63,382 nt of DNA from Hoylesella shahii DSM 15611 = JCM 12083 (GCF_000613445.1 NZ_BAIZ01000018.1:1-63382), one strand, 5' to 3'. Positions 27,580 to 38,056 are shown, numbered from the stretch's first letter. Numbers and translations are program-made. Notes: a model not told the origin generated them from the sequence alone.

Positions 27580-28051
27580 ATGATACGTCGAAGCAGAAAG
27601 AGCCGTGAAATTCCCGCACTCAACACCTCGTCGTTGCCCGACTTGATTTTTACGGTGTTGTTTTTCTTTATGATTGTTACCCACATGCGTAGCGTAGCAG
27701 TGAAGGTACGCTATCAGGTCCCCCAAGGAAAGGAGTTAAGTAGACAAGCCAAAAAATCGTCTACTATTCATATTTATATAGGCAAGCCCCTTGATAAGCA
27801 ACGTTCCGAAAATGCACAAACCACTATTGTGCAGGTAAACGATAGAATTGTGGCTATTGACGAGCTAAGCAAATACATAGCTAATGCACGCGCAAGTTTT
27901 TTCTCCTGAAGAAGCAAAAGAACTAACAGCGTCTATAAAGGCAGACAAAGACACAAAGATGAAAACTATCGGTGAGGTGAAACAAGCCTTACGTGAAGCT
28001 AAAGTGTATAACGTAACTTTTACCGCCACCCAGAGCAAAGATAAACGCTAA
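27580..28051 (+). CDS. exbD: ExbD/TolR biopolymer transport protein (second copy; frameshift near 27900)
   Basis: This opens with RRSRKSREIPALNTSSLPDLIF, with the conserved Asp at the start of the single membrane helix (DLIFTVLFFFMIVTHM). The frame is broken near 27900, where a T-run has one base too many (TTTTTT). With one T removed, the chain continues SPEEAKELTASIKADKD through NVTFTATQSKDKR to 28051, giving about 157 aa. It forms an ExbD pair with the upstream copy, as in many Bacteroidetes. Confidence 0.85.
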
Positions 28052-28283
28052 TTGAGTAAACAATGAGTTGTGCCTTTTGTTGAGACTAAGGATATACCAA
28101 ATATGACTAAGAATTTGAATTTCTATCTAAGTTAAATTCTAGCTATTATATGCACGGAAAGTAACGATTACGAATACAAGTTGCGCTTTTTTTGATAGTA
28201 ACGAAAAAAATGAATAGACGTAAATAAAAAGTAAAATTATGTCAATCGTTTACACTTTATTTGCCAAATTCACTTTTATATAT

Positions 28284-28291
28284 TACCTTTG
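28284..28291 (+). promoter_or_regulatory. -7 box TACCTTTG of the Lrp-type regulator
   Basis: A TAnnTTTG match 19 nt before the start codon. Confidence 0.55.
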
Positions 28292-28309
28292 CAAATAAAT
28301 TGAATAAAT

Positions 28310-28795
28310 ATGTCACATCATAGTTTAGATCTTTTAGATAAGAAAATACTTCAACTTATCTCTGCTGATGCGCGCATTCCATTTCTTGAAGTGGCACGTA
28401 TATGCAAAGTAAGTAGCGCAGCCATACATCAGCGCATTCAAAAACTGTTTAATCAAGGGGTACTTAAAGGCTCACGCTTTATCTTAGACCCTGAGAAAGT
28501 GGGTTATGAAACCTGTGCATATGTAGGATTACACCTTAAAGATCCTAGCACTTCTGATAAAGTGGCCGAGGCTTTAGAGAAAATCCCCGAAGTTGTTGAA
28601 TGCCACGTTCCCACGGGTAATTACGATTTGTTCATTAAGTTGTATGCAACCAATAACCGTCATTTGATGGATATCATCCACGATAAGTTGCAGCCGCTTG
28701 GTCTTTCGGGTAGTGAAACCATTATTTCTTTCAACGCACTCTTCGACAGACAATTGTCTGTAGAAAAAGTTATCGCGAAAGAAGATGTAGAATAA
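28310..28795 (+). CDS. Lrp/AsnC family transcriptional regulator
   Basis: A 161-aa regulator with an N-terminal winged helix (LDLLDKKILQLISADARIPF then SSAAIHQRIQKLFNQGVL) and a C-terminal RAM ligand-binding domain (ETCAYVGLHLKDPST through VVECHVPTGNYDLFIKLY). Such proteins bind amino acids and control their metabolism. The ligand here cannot be read from the sequence. It is a single-gene unit with its own promoter 19 nt upstream and a 15-bp hairpin terminator 64 nt downstream. Confidence 0.9.
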   Translation: MSHHSLDLLDKKILQLISADARIPFLEVARICKVSSAAIHQRIQKLFNQGVLKGSRFILDPEKVGYETCAYVGLHLKDPSTSDKVAEALEKIPEVVECHVPTGNYDLFIKLYATNNRHLMDIIHDKLQPLGLSGSETIISFNALFDRQLSVEKVIAKEDVE

Positions 28796-28858
28796 ATATT
28801 TATCTTATAGTTTTATGATGCTCTTGCATCGAGTGAACTATTCTTGATATTTAATAAC

Positions 28859-28894
28859 GCCCCACATTTATCTGGTTTAAGATAGATGTGGGGC
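28859..28894. terminator. 15-bp hairpin downstream of the Lrp gene
   Basis: GCCCCACATTTATCT pairs with AGATAGATGTGGGGC around a 6-nt loop, with one G-T pair. Only a weak T-run follows (AATTGTTTGG). Confidence 0.65.
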
Positions 28895-29235
28895 GAATTG
28901 TTTGGATATTATTTTTGTGATTTATCTGTACTAAAATGTTAAATAGGTAATTATATTTTACAAAACTTGATTTTTTCAGCATCAATTCTAGAGAATATAA
29001 TTTGCTATTTATATATGTTTTACCTATTGAAGCTGGGACGTTTGAGGCATTTTTGTTTCATGTTTTCTGCTATTTTGTGCATTTAATAGGGTTTTTATCG
29101 TTCTAGAATTGTTTTTTACGCATTATTTTTGCGAACAGAAAGCATGTATTTTTCTATACTTATGGTTATAATTTGTGTGTAATATCCGCGAAAAGTACTA
29201 AATCATAGCGCTTTTACAGGCTGAATTTTGCAAAA
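28895..29235. other. AT-rich intergenic sequence before array B
   Basis: About 340 nt, very AT-rich, with no open frame of note on either strand. It leads directly into the 22-bp array B. I see no promoter of the TAnnTTTG type that would serve a gene here. Confidence 0.5.
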
Positions 29236-29345
29236 TGCAGCAAAAAGTTTTGCTAAATGCAGCAAAACGCAGTGCTAAGTGGTGCTAAAAGCAAGGTGAA
29301 ATGCAGCAAAACGCAGGGTTATATGCAGCAAAATACAGTAAAATT
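29236..29345. repeat. Array B: five units of exactly 22 bp (TGCAGCAAAACGCAGTGCT type)
   Basis: The unit TGCAGCAAAA begins at 29236, 29258, 29302 and 29324, and a degenerate copy (TGGTGCTAAAA) begins at 29280, so the spacing is exactly 22 bp throughout. The 12-mer GCAGCAAAACGC found here also occurs in arrays C and D. There are no spacers between units, so it is not a CRISPR array. Confidence 0.75.
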
Positions 29346-29580
29346 GATAAATTTGGGTCTTACAACTCACACAAATACTGCAGAATTTGGACCCGATGGT
29401 GAGTTGAAGAGCAAAGAAAGCACTCATAATGTTAAAATTATGACGTAATATTTTACATAAGCGCAAACAAAAATACAACGCAAGTAAGTTTATTGTTACC
29501 CGCGTTGTGGTTAATATGCAATTATATTTCCGCTAATTAAAGATAAAAGCTAAATGCTTTAAGGGAGTTATGAAACCAAC

Positions 29581-30753
29581 TTAGTCCATTCGGCTTTTAT
29601 AATCTTCGTAGCCGAAAGTGCGAAGTATTTGTAGTTCGCCCAATGGGCTTGCAATAGCCAACGAAGGGTGAGAAATACCATTAAACATGTTGGTTTTCAC
29701 CGTAGTGTAGTGTATCATATCTTCGAATATTACGTTTTCACCAACGTTAAGAGCATGATCGAACTGCCACGAACCCATAAAGTCGCCCGAAAGACAACTG
29801 TTACCACCTAAACGATAAATGTTGTTCTCCCCACCATTGATGGCAGCTTCCAACGCTAACGATTGGGCATTTCGCACCGTGGGTTGGTAAGGCATCTCCA
29901 AACAATCGGGCATGTGGCACGTAAAGCTTACGTTTAAAATGGCCGTTTTAATACCCTTATCTTCAACAATATCGACCACCTGAGCCACAAGCGGTCCTGT
30001 TTGCCAAGCAAAGGCGCTTCCTGGTTCTAGAATGATTTGCAAATGCGGATGACGCTGCTTAAACGAACGCAGCGTGTTGATGAGCAATTCCACATCGTAA
30101 TCATTGCGAGTCATTAGGTGTCCGCCGCCAAAATTAATCCATTTCAAGGCGGGAAACCATTTTGCGAACTTGCTCTCGATATGTTGTAGTGTTCTTGCGA
30201 ACACATCAGAACCGCTTTCGCAATGACAATGGCAATGAAACCCCTCGATGCCAGCTGGTAAAATTGCTGGCAAACGTTCTGCTGATAGTCCGAAACGTGT
30301 GCCTGGTGCACATGGGTTATACAAATCTGTTTCAACTTCAGAATATTCAGGATTGACGCGTAAACCGAAAGATAGCTGCTCGTTGTGATGTTTAGCCACA
30401 GCTGCAAAACGCACATATTGGGTCAATGAATTGAATGTGAGGTGACTAGAGCAAAGCGCAATCTCCCCTATCTCATCGTCTGTGTAAGCTGGAGAATAGG
30501 TGTGCGCCCTCGAACCAAACTCTTCGAAGGCCAATTTGGCTTCAGAGAGCGAGCTAGCAGTTGTAGAACGAATGTACTCTTTAAAGATGGGAAAAGTTTT
30601 CCATAAGGCGAAAGCTTTAAAAGCAAGAATAATTTCCACATCAGCCCTTGTAGCCACCGAAACAATAAGCTCCAGATTGCGGCGCAATTTGGCTTCTTCC
30701 ACAACATACATGGGGCTGTGCACCTCTTCGAAAGTATCTAAGTTTATTCTCAT
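29581..30753 (-). CDS. nspC: Carboxynorspermidine decarboxylase
   Basis: NspC decarboxylates carboxynorspermidine or carboxyspermidine in the bacterial polyamine pathway, using pyridoxal phosphate. The 390-aa fold-III decarboxylase has the PLP-binding lysine at K46 (ILAFKAFALWK), GFHCHCHCESGS and NFGGGHLMTR in the barrel, a glycine-rich EPGSAFAWQTG, and the C-terminal family signature GGNSCLSGDFMGSW. It is a single-gene unit with a TAACTTTG box 21 nt upstream. A carboxynorspermidine dehydrogenase should be encoded elsewhere. Confidence 0.92.
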   Translation of the reverse strand: MRINLDTFEEVHSPMYVVEEAKLRRNLELIVSVATRADVEIILAFKAFALWKTFPIFKEYIRSTTASSLSEAKLAFEEFGSRAHTYSPAYTDDEIGEIALCSSHLTFNSLTQYVRFAAVAKHHNEQLSFGLRVNPEYSEVETDLYNPCAPGTRFGLSAERLPAILPAGIEGFHCHCHCESGSDVFARTLQHIESKFAKWFPALKWINFGGGHLMTRNDYDVELLINTLRSFKQRHPHLQIILEPGSAFAWQTGPLVAQVVDIVEDKGIKTAILNVSFTCHMPDCLEMPYQPTVRNAQSLALEAAINGGENNIYRLGGNSCLSGDFMGSWQFDHALNVGENVIFEDMIHYTTVKTNMFNGISHPSLAIASPLGELQILRTFGYEDYKSRMD

Positions 30754-30773
30754 ATTTCAATGATTTGTGAATG

Positions 30774-30781
30774 CAAAGTTA
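30774..30781 (-). promoter_or_regulatory. -7 box TAACTTTG of nspC
   Basis: A TAnnTTTG match on the minus strand, 21 nt before the nspC start. Confidence 0.55.
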
Positions 30782-30822
30782 ACTTTTATATTGTTTAAAT
30801 TGCAGGTTTGCCATAAAATTCA

Positions 30823-30830
30823 TACATTTG
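30823..30830 (+). promoter_or_regulatory. -7 box TACATTTG of the ThiE-like gene
   Basis: A TAnnTTTG match 13-22 nt before the two possible start codons. The transcript would have almost no leader. Confidence 0.5.
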
Positions 30831-30842
30831 CATGTGAAATAA

Positions 30843-31460
30843 ATGGCTGCAATGAAGCTCGTAATAATGACAAAATCTACATTCTTTGTAGAGGAAGACA
30901 AGATTCTTACTACCCTTTTCGATGAGGGGATGGATAAGTTGCACCTGTATAAACCTGGTTCACAGCTTGTTTTCTCAGAAAGGTTGCTGTCGTTAATACC
31001 CGAAGGATACCATGATAAAATTGTGGTGCACGAACATTATAGACTTAAAAACGAATACGACTTGGCTGGGATACATCTAAATAAACTATCGGAAATGGTG
31101 CCTAACGGCATTCGGGGAAAGATAAGTAGAACGTGTGAAGACTTGAATTTGCTAAAAGAAATGAAGAAAAATAGCAATTACGTCTTCTTGCGTCGCATTT
31201 TCGGTTGTATGGGAAATGCCGATAAACAATCGAGTTTCTCAGTAAAAGAACTGGAAGATGCCGCTTATAAAGGACTTATAGACAAGAGAGTTTATGCTTT
31301 GGGTGGAATAACCCTTGACAATGTGCGAATGGCTAAGGAGTTGGGATTTGGCGGTGTGGTGGTATGTAGCGACCTTTGGAATCGTTTTGACATACATCAT
31401 GGAGCCGACTTTCGCGACTTGCTGGCTTTGTTCCGCAATTATCAGAAACTTGTTGGATAA
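30843..31460 (+). CDS. ThiE/TenI-like thiamine phosphate synthase family protein
   Basis: A 205-aa TIM-barrel protein related to thiamine phosphate synthase and TenI. Visible parts are the first strand (KLVIMTKSTFF), GIHLNKLSEMVP and the phosphate-binding VYALGGITLDNVRMAKELGFGGV, split by a turn, near residues 155-178. It lacks some of the canonical pyrimidine-binding residues and is short, so the enzymatic role is uncertain. No thi genes adjoin it. The start may be at 30843 or at MKLVIM (30852). prs follows after 62 nt. Confidence 0.75.
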   Translation: MAAMKLVIMTKSTFFVEEDKILTTLFDEGMDKLHLYKPGSQLVFSERLLSLIPEGYHDKIVVHEHYRLKNEYDLAGIHLNKLSEMVPNGIRGKISRTCEDLNLLKEMKKNSNYVFLRRIFGCMGNADKQSSFSVKELEDAAYKGLIDKRVYALGGITLDNVRMAKELGFGGVVVCSDLWNRFDIHHGADFRDLLALFRNYQKLVG

Positions 31461-31522
31461 TAAAGAAAACAGTCTATAAAGGCAAAGAGATAACAAACAA
31501 TTACATAAAAATCATTATCGAA

Positions 31523-32461
31523 ATGAGTGAAGAAAACTCTTTTTTAATTTTCTCAGGCACGAAAAGCAGGTATCTAGCTGAAAAGATTTGTGCTAGTCTG
31601 GGTTGTCCTTTGGGCAAATTGGTGGTGACACAGTTCTCGGATGGCGAGTTCTCTGTGTCGTACGAAGAAACTGTACGTGGAAGAGACGTGTTCTTGGTGC
31701 AGAGCACTTTCCCCAATTCAGACAATCTGATGGAGCTGCTTCTCATGATCGACGCCGCCAAGAGAGCATCTGCAAGAACCATCAATGCTGTTATTCCCTA
31801 CTTTGGCTGGGCTAGACAAGACCGTAAAGACAAGCCGCGTGTTAGCATTGGTGCTAAGCTTATCGCCGACTTGCTGCGTGTTGCTGGTATCAATCGTTTG
31901 ATAACGATGGACTTGCATGCTGATCAGATTCAGGGTTTTTTCGACATTCCTGTCGACCATCTTTATGCTTCGGCAGTTATTCTGCCTTATTTGGAGAGTT
32001 TGAAGCTTGATAATTTGGTTATTGCTTCGCCCGATGTGGGTGGTAGTAAGCGTGCTAATACTTATGCCAAGTATCTTGGTTGTCCGCTAGTACTCTGTAA
32101 TAAAACGCGTGCTCGTGCCAACGAAGTGGAGAGTATGCAAATCATTGGTGAGGTTGAAGGCAAAAACGTGGTGCTGGTAGACGATATGGTAGATACAGCC
32201 GGAACGATTGCCAAGGCTGCAGACGTGATGATTGCAGCGGGCGCTAAGAGTGTTAGGGCTTGTGCTTCGCACTGCGTGATGAGTGGACCGGCTTCGGAGA
32301 GGGTTGATAACTCGTCGCTCGAAGAAATTGTTTTCACCGATTCTATTCCTTATAACAACAATTGTCCTAAGGTGAAACAGCTGTCTGTGGCTGAGATGTT
32401 TGCTGAAACTATCCGAAGGGTTGAGTCTAACCAAAGTATTTCTTCACAATATCTAGTATAA
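31523..32461 (+). CDS. prs: Ribose-phosphate pyrophosphokinase
   Basis: Prs makes PRPP from ribose 5-phosphate and ATP, feeding nucleotide, histidine and tryptophan synthesis. The 312-aa protein has the flexible-loop and ribose-phosphate regions of the family: FSDGEFSVSYEETVRGRDVFL near the start, PYFGWARQDRKDKPR, DLHADQIQGFFDIPVDHLYA split over one turn, and the PRPP-binding VVLVDDMVDTAGTI at about residues 215-228. It is intact and of normal length. A hairpin terminator follows 36 nt downstream. Confidence 0.95.
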   Translation: MSEENSFLIFSGTKSRYLAEKICASLGCPLGKLVVTQFSDGEFSVSYEETVRGRDVFLVQSTFPNSDNLMELLLMIDAAKRASARTINAVIPYFGWARQDRKDKPRVSIGAKLIADLLRVAGINRLITMDLHADQIQGFFDIPVDHLYASAVILPYLESLKLDNLVIASPDVGGSKRANTYAKYLGCPLVLCNKTRARANEVESMQIIGEVEGKNVVLVDDMVDTAGTIAKAADVMIAAGAKSVRACASHCVMSGPASERVDNSSLEEIVFTDSIPYNNNCPKVKQLSVAEMFAETIRRVESNQSISSQYLV

Positions 32462-32497
32462 ATAGAGGTAGGAAACTTTGTATAACACAGCAAAATA

Positions 32498-32541
32498 AAA
32501 TCTGGCAGTGCATTTGTTTATACCAAATCGCTGCCAGATTT
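32498..32541. terminator. Terminator after prs
   Basis: AAATCTGGCAG pairs with CTGCCAGATTT (11 bp), and ATTTGTTTG follows. It serves the plus-strand prs gene and lies between convergent units. Confidence 0.65.
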
Positions 32542-32672
32542 ATTTGTTTTTAGTCTATTGCTGTGATTAATAAGCGTGCTTCACAAGTTGACTGCTGATG
32601 CATTGAGTGTTCTGTCATAGTCCAAAGGGGCTTACACCTTAGATAGATGTATAGCAAAAGCCTAAGCACGCT

Positions 32673-33248
32673 TTATACAAGCAATACCGTGACACCGCGC
32701 GCAGCCTGTGCACCCATAACTAACGCTTGCTCAATGTCGGCCGTTTTAGATGGGCCACTGATAAAACATCCATATCCGTAATTGTTAAAGGCAATCTGTG
32801 CATAGGCCTCGTGCATATTGTTCACTAGCTTATTGCGATTGAGTATCAGCACCAACTCTTCGCTAATAAACATCACTGCCTTTTCTTTCATCGTTTGTGG
32901 AACCCATATACAGGCGTTTTCAGCTACGCCCAATTCACCTCGAAGAATACCAACATCAGTGCCATTAAGCAGTTGAGCCTCGGCAATAGAGTCTGGGTTG
33001 AGTGTGGCAATCGTTATTTCGGGTAAGTTAGACGCAAACACTTTCGCTTCAGGATAAAGTCTTTTGATGGCCTGGTTAACATCTTCGCCTTCGGCTAATG
33101 TGGCCACCTTGCCACCAACAGTCACTACCATCTCGCAAAATTGCGCTAAGGGGTCTGCGTAAGTAATGCCGGTGAGGTTCATGTCGGGCATGTCGCAATG
33201 TACATGCGTATTGCGTTTCAACTTCTCAAACAAGTCTTCTTTTTTCAT
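32673..33248 (-). CDS. lutC: LUD-domain lactate utilisation protein LutC
   Basis: The third subunit of the L-lactate oxidation complex (LutABC), about 191 aa, consisting of one LUD domain with GTDVGILRGELGVAENACIW and FISGPSKTADIEQALVMGA. The start is at ATG 33248, which overlaps the lutB stop codon in ATGA, so the two are translated in step. The longer frame (MEERKVE) would overlap lutB by 25 nt. It ends 163 nt from the prs terminator. Confidence 0.9.
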   Translation of the reverse strand: MKKEDLFEKLKRNTHVHCDMPDMNLTGITYADPLAQFCEMVVTVGGKVATLAEGEDVNQAIKRLYPEAKVFASNLPEITIATLNPDSIAEAQLLNGTDVGILRGELGVAENACIWVPQTMKEKAVMFISEELVLILNRNKLVNNMHEAYAQIAFNNYGYGCFISGPSKTADIEQALVMGAQAARGVTVLLV

Positions 33249-34615
33249 TTCAACTTTCCTTTCTTCCACATTTGTTCAAACGATTCGCTGGCAAACACGG
33301 GCATCTCCCTACCCTTTCCCCACGCATTAAGTCCATTGTAAAGCAAAAAACGTGGTAAGTGGTTAACAATAGGAGCAAACTTAAGTGATGTTCTGAACAG
33401 CGAAGGGTTGTAATACACTAGGCACATGCCATTAGATATAAGCTTCTTGGCAGGGTTGGCAAGATGTAATTGGCTTAACGATTGACGCCAAGCGTAGACT
33501 TGCGAGCCAGGAGCTACCTTTGTGGGACAAACATTGTCGCACGACAGGCATAGCGAGCAGGCAGATAAGTTGCCACTATGCTGCTGCGGGCTTTTAAACA
33601 TTCCCAGATTAATGCCAATAGGACCAGGGATGAAATAGGAATAAGAATAACCTGTTGAGCGTCTGTATACCGGACAAGTATTCATACAAGCACCACATCT
33701 AATGCATTTAAGCGTTTGCCAATGTTCATCGTTGGCAATCATGTCGCTTCTGCCATTGTCAACAATAATCACATGCATTTCTCCTCCGGGTCTTGCTTTC
33801 CTAAAATGTGAGGTGTAAGTGGTGGAAGGTTGTCCTGTGGCGTTGCGGCATAGCAGCCGTTGGAACACAGCAAGCGAATGATAATCGGGTACAACCTTTT
33901 CTAATCCCATAACTGCAATATGCAATTTGGGCATAGAAGTACTCATGTCGGCATTGCCTTCGTTAGTGCAAACCACCACATCTCCTGTCTCAGCAATACC
34001 AAAATTACAGCCAGTCATTCCTGCATCAGCATCCAAGAAATCGTTTCGCAAACTGTATCGAGCGCACTGTGTAAGGTAGGTAGGGTCGTAATTGCCAGTC
34101 TCTTTGCTTATTCCCTTGCGTTCGAACAATTCTCCCACCTCTTCTCTTGTAACGTGAATGGCAGGCACAACGATGTGACTAGGCTTCTCGTTGAGTAATT
34201 GTAAGATACGTTCACCCAAGTCGGTTTCCACCACATTGATACCATTAGCTTCTAAGAATGGGTTAAGTTCGCATTCTTCGGTAAGCATCGACTTACTTTT
34301 AACAAGCTTTTTTACCTTGTGTTTATGCAAGATGTCGAGCACCGTCTCATTAAACTCTTTAGCATCTTCGGCCCAATGCACAATCACACCATTAGCTTCA
34401 AGTCTCTTAGAAAACTTCTCAAGGTATTGAGCTAAGTGTGTGACGGTATGTTTTTTTATTTCACTGGCATGCTCGCGAAGGCTTTCCCACTCGGGCAACT
34501 TGTGTTCCATGAGGTCGCGTTTGCAACGCAATAGCCAAAAAGTTTGGTCGTGTCGCGTAATTTTTTCCACATTTTTCAATGCAGAAGCAGCTTTTCTAGA
34601 ATGGAGTGTACTCAT
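33245..34615 (-). CDS. lutB: Lactate utilisation iron-sulfur protein LutB
   Basis: A 456-aa fusion of an N-terminal LUD domain (TGCNFGIAETGDVVV, MPKLHIAVMGLEKV) and two 4Fe-4S cluster motifs: CIRCGACMNTCPVYR at about residue 305 and CSLCLSCDNVCPTK at about 355. LutB is the electron-transferring core of the LutABC lactate dehydrogenase complex. It overlaps lutA by 4 nt and lutC by 4 nt, which marks a tightly coupled operon. Confidence 0.92.
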   Translation of the reverse strand: MSTLHSRKAASALKNVEKITRHDQTFWLLRCKRDLMEHKLPEWESLREHASEIKKHTVTHLAQYLEKFSKRLEANGVIVHWAEDAKEFNETVLDILHKHKVKKLVKSKSMLTEECELNPFLEANGINVVETDLGERILQLLNEKPSHIVVPAIHVTREEVGELFERKGISKETGNYDPTYLTQCARYSLRNDFLDADAGMTGCNFGIAETGDVVVCTNEGNADMSTSMPKLHIAVMGLEKVVPDYHSLAVFQRLLCRNATGQPSTTYTSHFRKARPGGEMHVIIVDNGRSDMIANDEHWQTLKCIRCGACMNTCPVYRRSTGYSYSYFIPGPIGINLGMFKSPQQHSGNLSACSLCLSCDNVCPTKVAPGSQVYAWRQSLSQLHLANPAKKLISNGMCLVYYNPSLFRTSLKFAPIVNHLPRFLLYNGLNAWGKGREMPVFASESFEQMWKKGKLK

Positions 34616-35351
34616 AATCCTGCGGCTAAAATTTGTGCAATGTGAATAAACTCAATGGGGCTTTTCTCTCTCTTGGCCACCCCTTGCATGTGCATTAGGC
34701 ATGAACTGTCTGGGCCTGTGACAAACTGTGCCCCTGTCTCAATGTGTCGCTGTATCTTGTCGTGTGCCATTTTTACTGATACTTCAGGTTCTTCAATGGC
34801 AAACATTCCTCCAAAACCGCAACATTCGTCCTTTCGTTCGGGTTCTTTAATGGTGATTCCTTCTACCATTTTTAGTAAATCAACTATTTTGTTGTAGGTA
34901 GGGATATTCATCTCTGTTGGCGAAGAAAGCCCAATTCTCTAACGCCATGACAGCTATTGTGAACACTCACCACGTAAGGGAAATGCCCAGGAAGGGCTGT
35001 AACCTTAAGAATGTCGTGCAGAAATTCGACAATATCCATTGTTTTGGCAGATGTTTCACAGGCGTGTTTCTCGCCGTTAAGCAAACGAGGATAATGTGTT
35101 CTCACGAAAGCTGCGCACGAAGCAGATGGTGCAACAACGTAATCAAATTGCTTAAACATGTTTTCGTACTTCTTGGCCAATGGTAATGCTTTTTTCTCGA
35201 AACCCGCATTGGCCATCGGCTGCCCACAACATGTCTGATTTAGGGGGTAAGCTACATCTACCCCTAGGTGTTTTAAAAGCTTGTATGTGGCCACCCCAAC
35301 CTCGGGGTATAAGGCATTTACATAGCAAGGAACAAACAAACCAATTTTCAT
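34612..35351 (-). CDS. lutA: Lactate utilisation Fe-S oxidoreductase LutA (frameshift near 34930)
   Basis: A CCG-domain protein (about 246 aa restored) of the LutA/GlpC type. It opens with MKIGLFVPCYVNALYPEVG and has two Cys-rich CCG motifs (NQTCCGQPMANAG and DECCGFGGMF), with HNSCHGVRELG between. The frame breaks near 34930, where a C-run in the plus strand is one base short. Restored, it reads ELGLSSPTEMNIPTYNK. The start is at 35351, 26 nt after a TACATTTG box, and the longer frame is not family-like. It is the first gene of the lutABC operon. Confidence 0.9.
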
Positions 35352-35376
35352 TTTCTTATTCGCTAAATTAGTATTG

Positions 35377-35384
35377 CAAATGTA
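35377..35384 (-). promoter_or_regulatory. -7 box TACATTTG of lutABC
   Basis: A TAnnTTTG match on the minus strand, 26 nt before the lutA start. Confidence 0.55.
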
Positions 35385-35693
35385 GCAAAAAAATATCAAC
35401 ATGTAATAGGCAGTGGTTAAAAAATCTGTCATTTGAGGATATTTAACGGAGATAACTCTAATCATTGGATATGAAGTGGTGAATTAAGTATAGAAATGTG
35501 TTAAATGTAAGCAAATTGGCTGCTATCTTAGAGATTTTACTGCCATAAAAATAAGTGGTAAGTGAAAAGTTGTCAGTAAATCATGCCAAGATGTCAAACA
35601 AAGCTTTTGGCACGCTTTTCGTTTAGTAAAAGTCAAACAGCCTTTTAGGCGCAGTGTTTTCAACAATGATTTAATTTTAAAAAATACAATACA
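35385..35693. other. Divergent intergenic region between lutA and groES
   Basis: About 310 nt. No CIRCE-like inverted repeat was seen. At 35607-35622 there is TTGGCACG, ten bases after its GG a GT, close to but not matching the sigma-54 consensus TGGCACG-N4-TTGC. No clean TAnnTTTG box precedes groES. Confidence 0.4.
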
Positions 35694-35963
35694 ATGAACA
35701 TTCAACCATTAGCAGACAGAGTGCTAGTATTACCTGCTCCAGCCGAAGAGAAGGTTGGCGGCATAATTATCCCCGACACAGCTAAAGAAAAGCCACTTAA
35801 CGGAACTATCGTTGCAGTGGGCGAAGGCACAAAAGACGAGAAAATGATTTTGAAAGAAGGCGACAACGTACTGTATGGCAAGTATGCTGGTACTGAACTG
35901 GAATACGAAAACAAAAAGTATTTGATGATGCGCCAAAGCGATGTGTTGGCCATTGTGAAGTAA
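35694..35963 (+). CDS. groES: Co-chaperonin GroES
   Basis: An 89-aa co-chaperonin, the lid of the GroEL cage. It has the opening [18 protein letters not shown], the mobile loop ([17 protein letters not shown]) and the C-terminal [14 protein letters not shown]. groEL follows after 130 nt, a wide gap for this pair, in which I see no terminator. The upstream region lacks CIRCE, so regulation is not by HrcA, at least not visibly. Confidence 0.95.
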   Translation: MNIQPLADRVLVLPAPAEEKVGGIIIPDTAKEKPLNGTIVAVGEGTKDEKMILKEGDNVLYGKYAGTELEYENKKYLMMRQSDVLAIVK

Positions 35964-36036
35964 AATAACTTGTGGTTAGCCCTAGTATAGTTACAGTTGA
36001 GGGTTGATAGATTTCTAGTTATCAATAAAAGACTGA

Positions 36037-37721
<1,685 letters not shown>

Positions 37722-37767
37722 GAAAGTAACAAAAAAGCATGAAATAGTGCCGAAAAAGTTTAAAATT

Positions 37768-37797
37768 AAGGCGTTTATCTCTGGATAAACGCCTTTT
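37768..37797 (+). terminator. Terminator of groES-groEL
   Basis: A 12-bp perfect stem (AAGGCGTTTATC with GATAAACGCCTT, 4-nt loop) followed by TTAGCTTTTCTTT. Confidence 0.75.
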
Positions 37798-37840
37798 AGC
37801 TTTTCTTTGCACTGCTGTTTTGCTTTTTTAAATAAAAATC

Positions 37841-37872
37841 TTTTGTCGTTTATCCTTTCTTGTCTAATTTTG
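37841..37872 (+). promoter_or_regulatory. Orphan promoter (TTTTG, 19 nt, TAATTTTG)
   Basis: TTTTG at 37841-37845 and TAATTTTG at 37865-37872, 19 nt apart, give a full Bacteroidetes promoter with no gene start nearby. A terminator-like hairpin follows about 95 nt later. Confidence 0.55.
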
Positions 37873-37877
37873 CACTT

Positions 37878-37997
37878 GAAATAAAGAAGATATAATGGAG
37901 TAATCCATCTAAAGATATTTTTTTGATTTGTTTTAGTAGATTAGTTTTTAAGTAGTTTGTTTTGGAAATCGGTTGTCGAGAGACATCCGATTTTTTT
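37878..37997 (+). ncRNA. Candidate small RNA between groEL and the small membrane protein
   Basis: A full promoter at 37841-37872 is followed by about 120 nt ending in an 11-pair stem (37966-37977 with 37982-37993, one mismatch) and a run of seven T. No open frame longer than a few codons lies inside: the only ATG reads ATG-GAG-TAA. A small 5' hairpin, ATGGA/TCCAT, is also present. The layout is that of an independent small RNA gene. No known family was recognised. Confidence 0.45.
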
Positions 37998-38043
37998 GTT
38001 GAATATTTTTTCCGCTTTTGGTCTTTACACCACAACTTTTTGT

Positions 38044-38051
38044 TACCTTTG
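38044..38051 (+). promoter_or_regulatory. -7 box TACCTTTG of the 38057 unit
   Basis: A TAnnTTTG match only 5 nt before the ATG at 38057, so translation would start at or next to the first base of the mRNA. Confidence 0.5.
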
Positions 38052-38056
38052 TGTTC

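Noticed and set aside
29257..29448. 63-codon frame across array B
   Set aside because: It is made of the 22-bp repeats themselves and shows no coding pattern beyond them.
35607..35622. Functional sigma-54 promoter for groES
   Set aside because: The -12 GC is missing (GT instead) and no activator site is visible. It is noted only as a near match.
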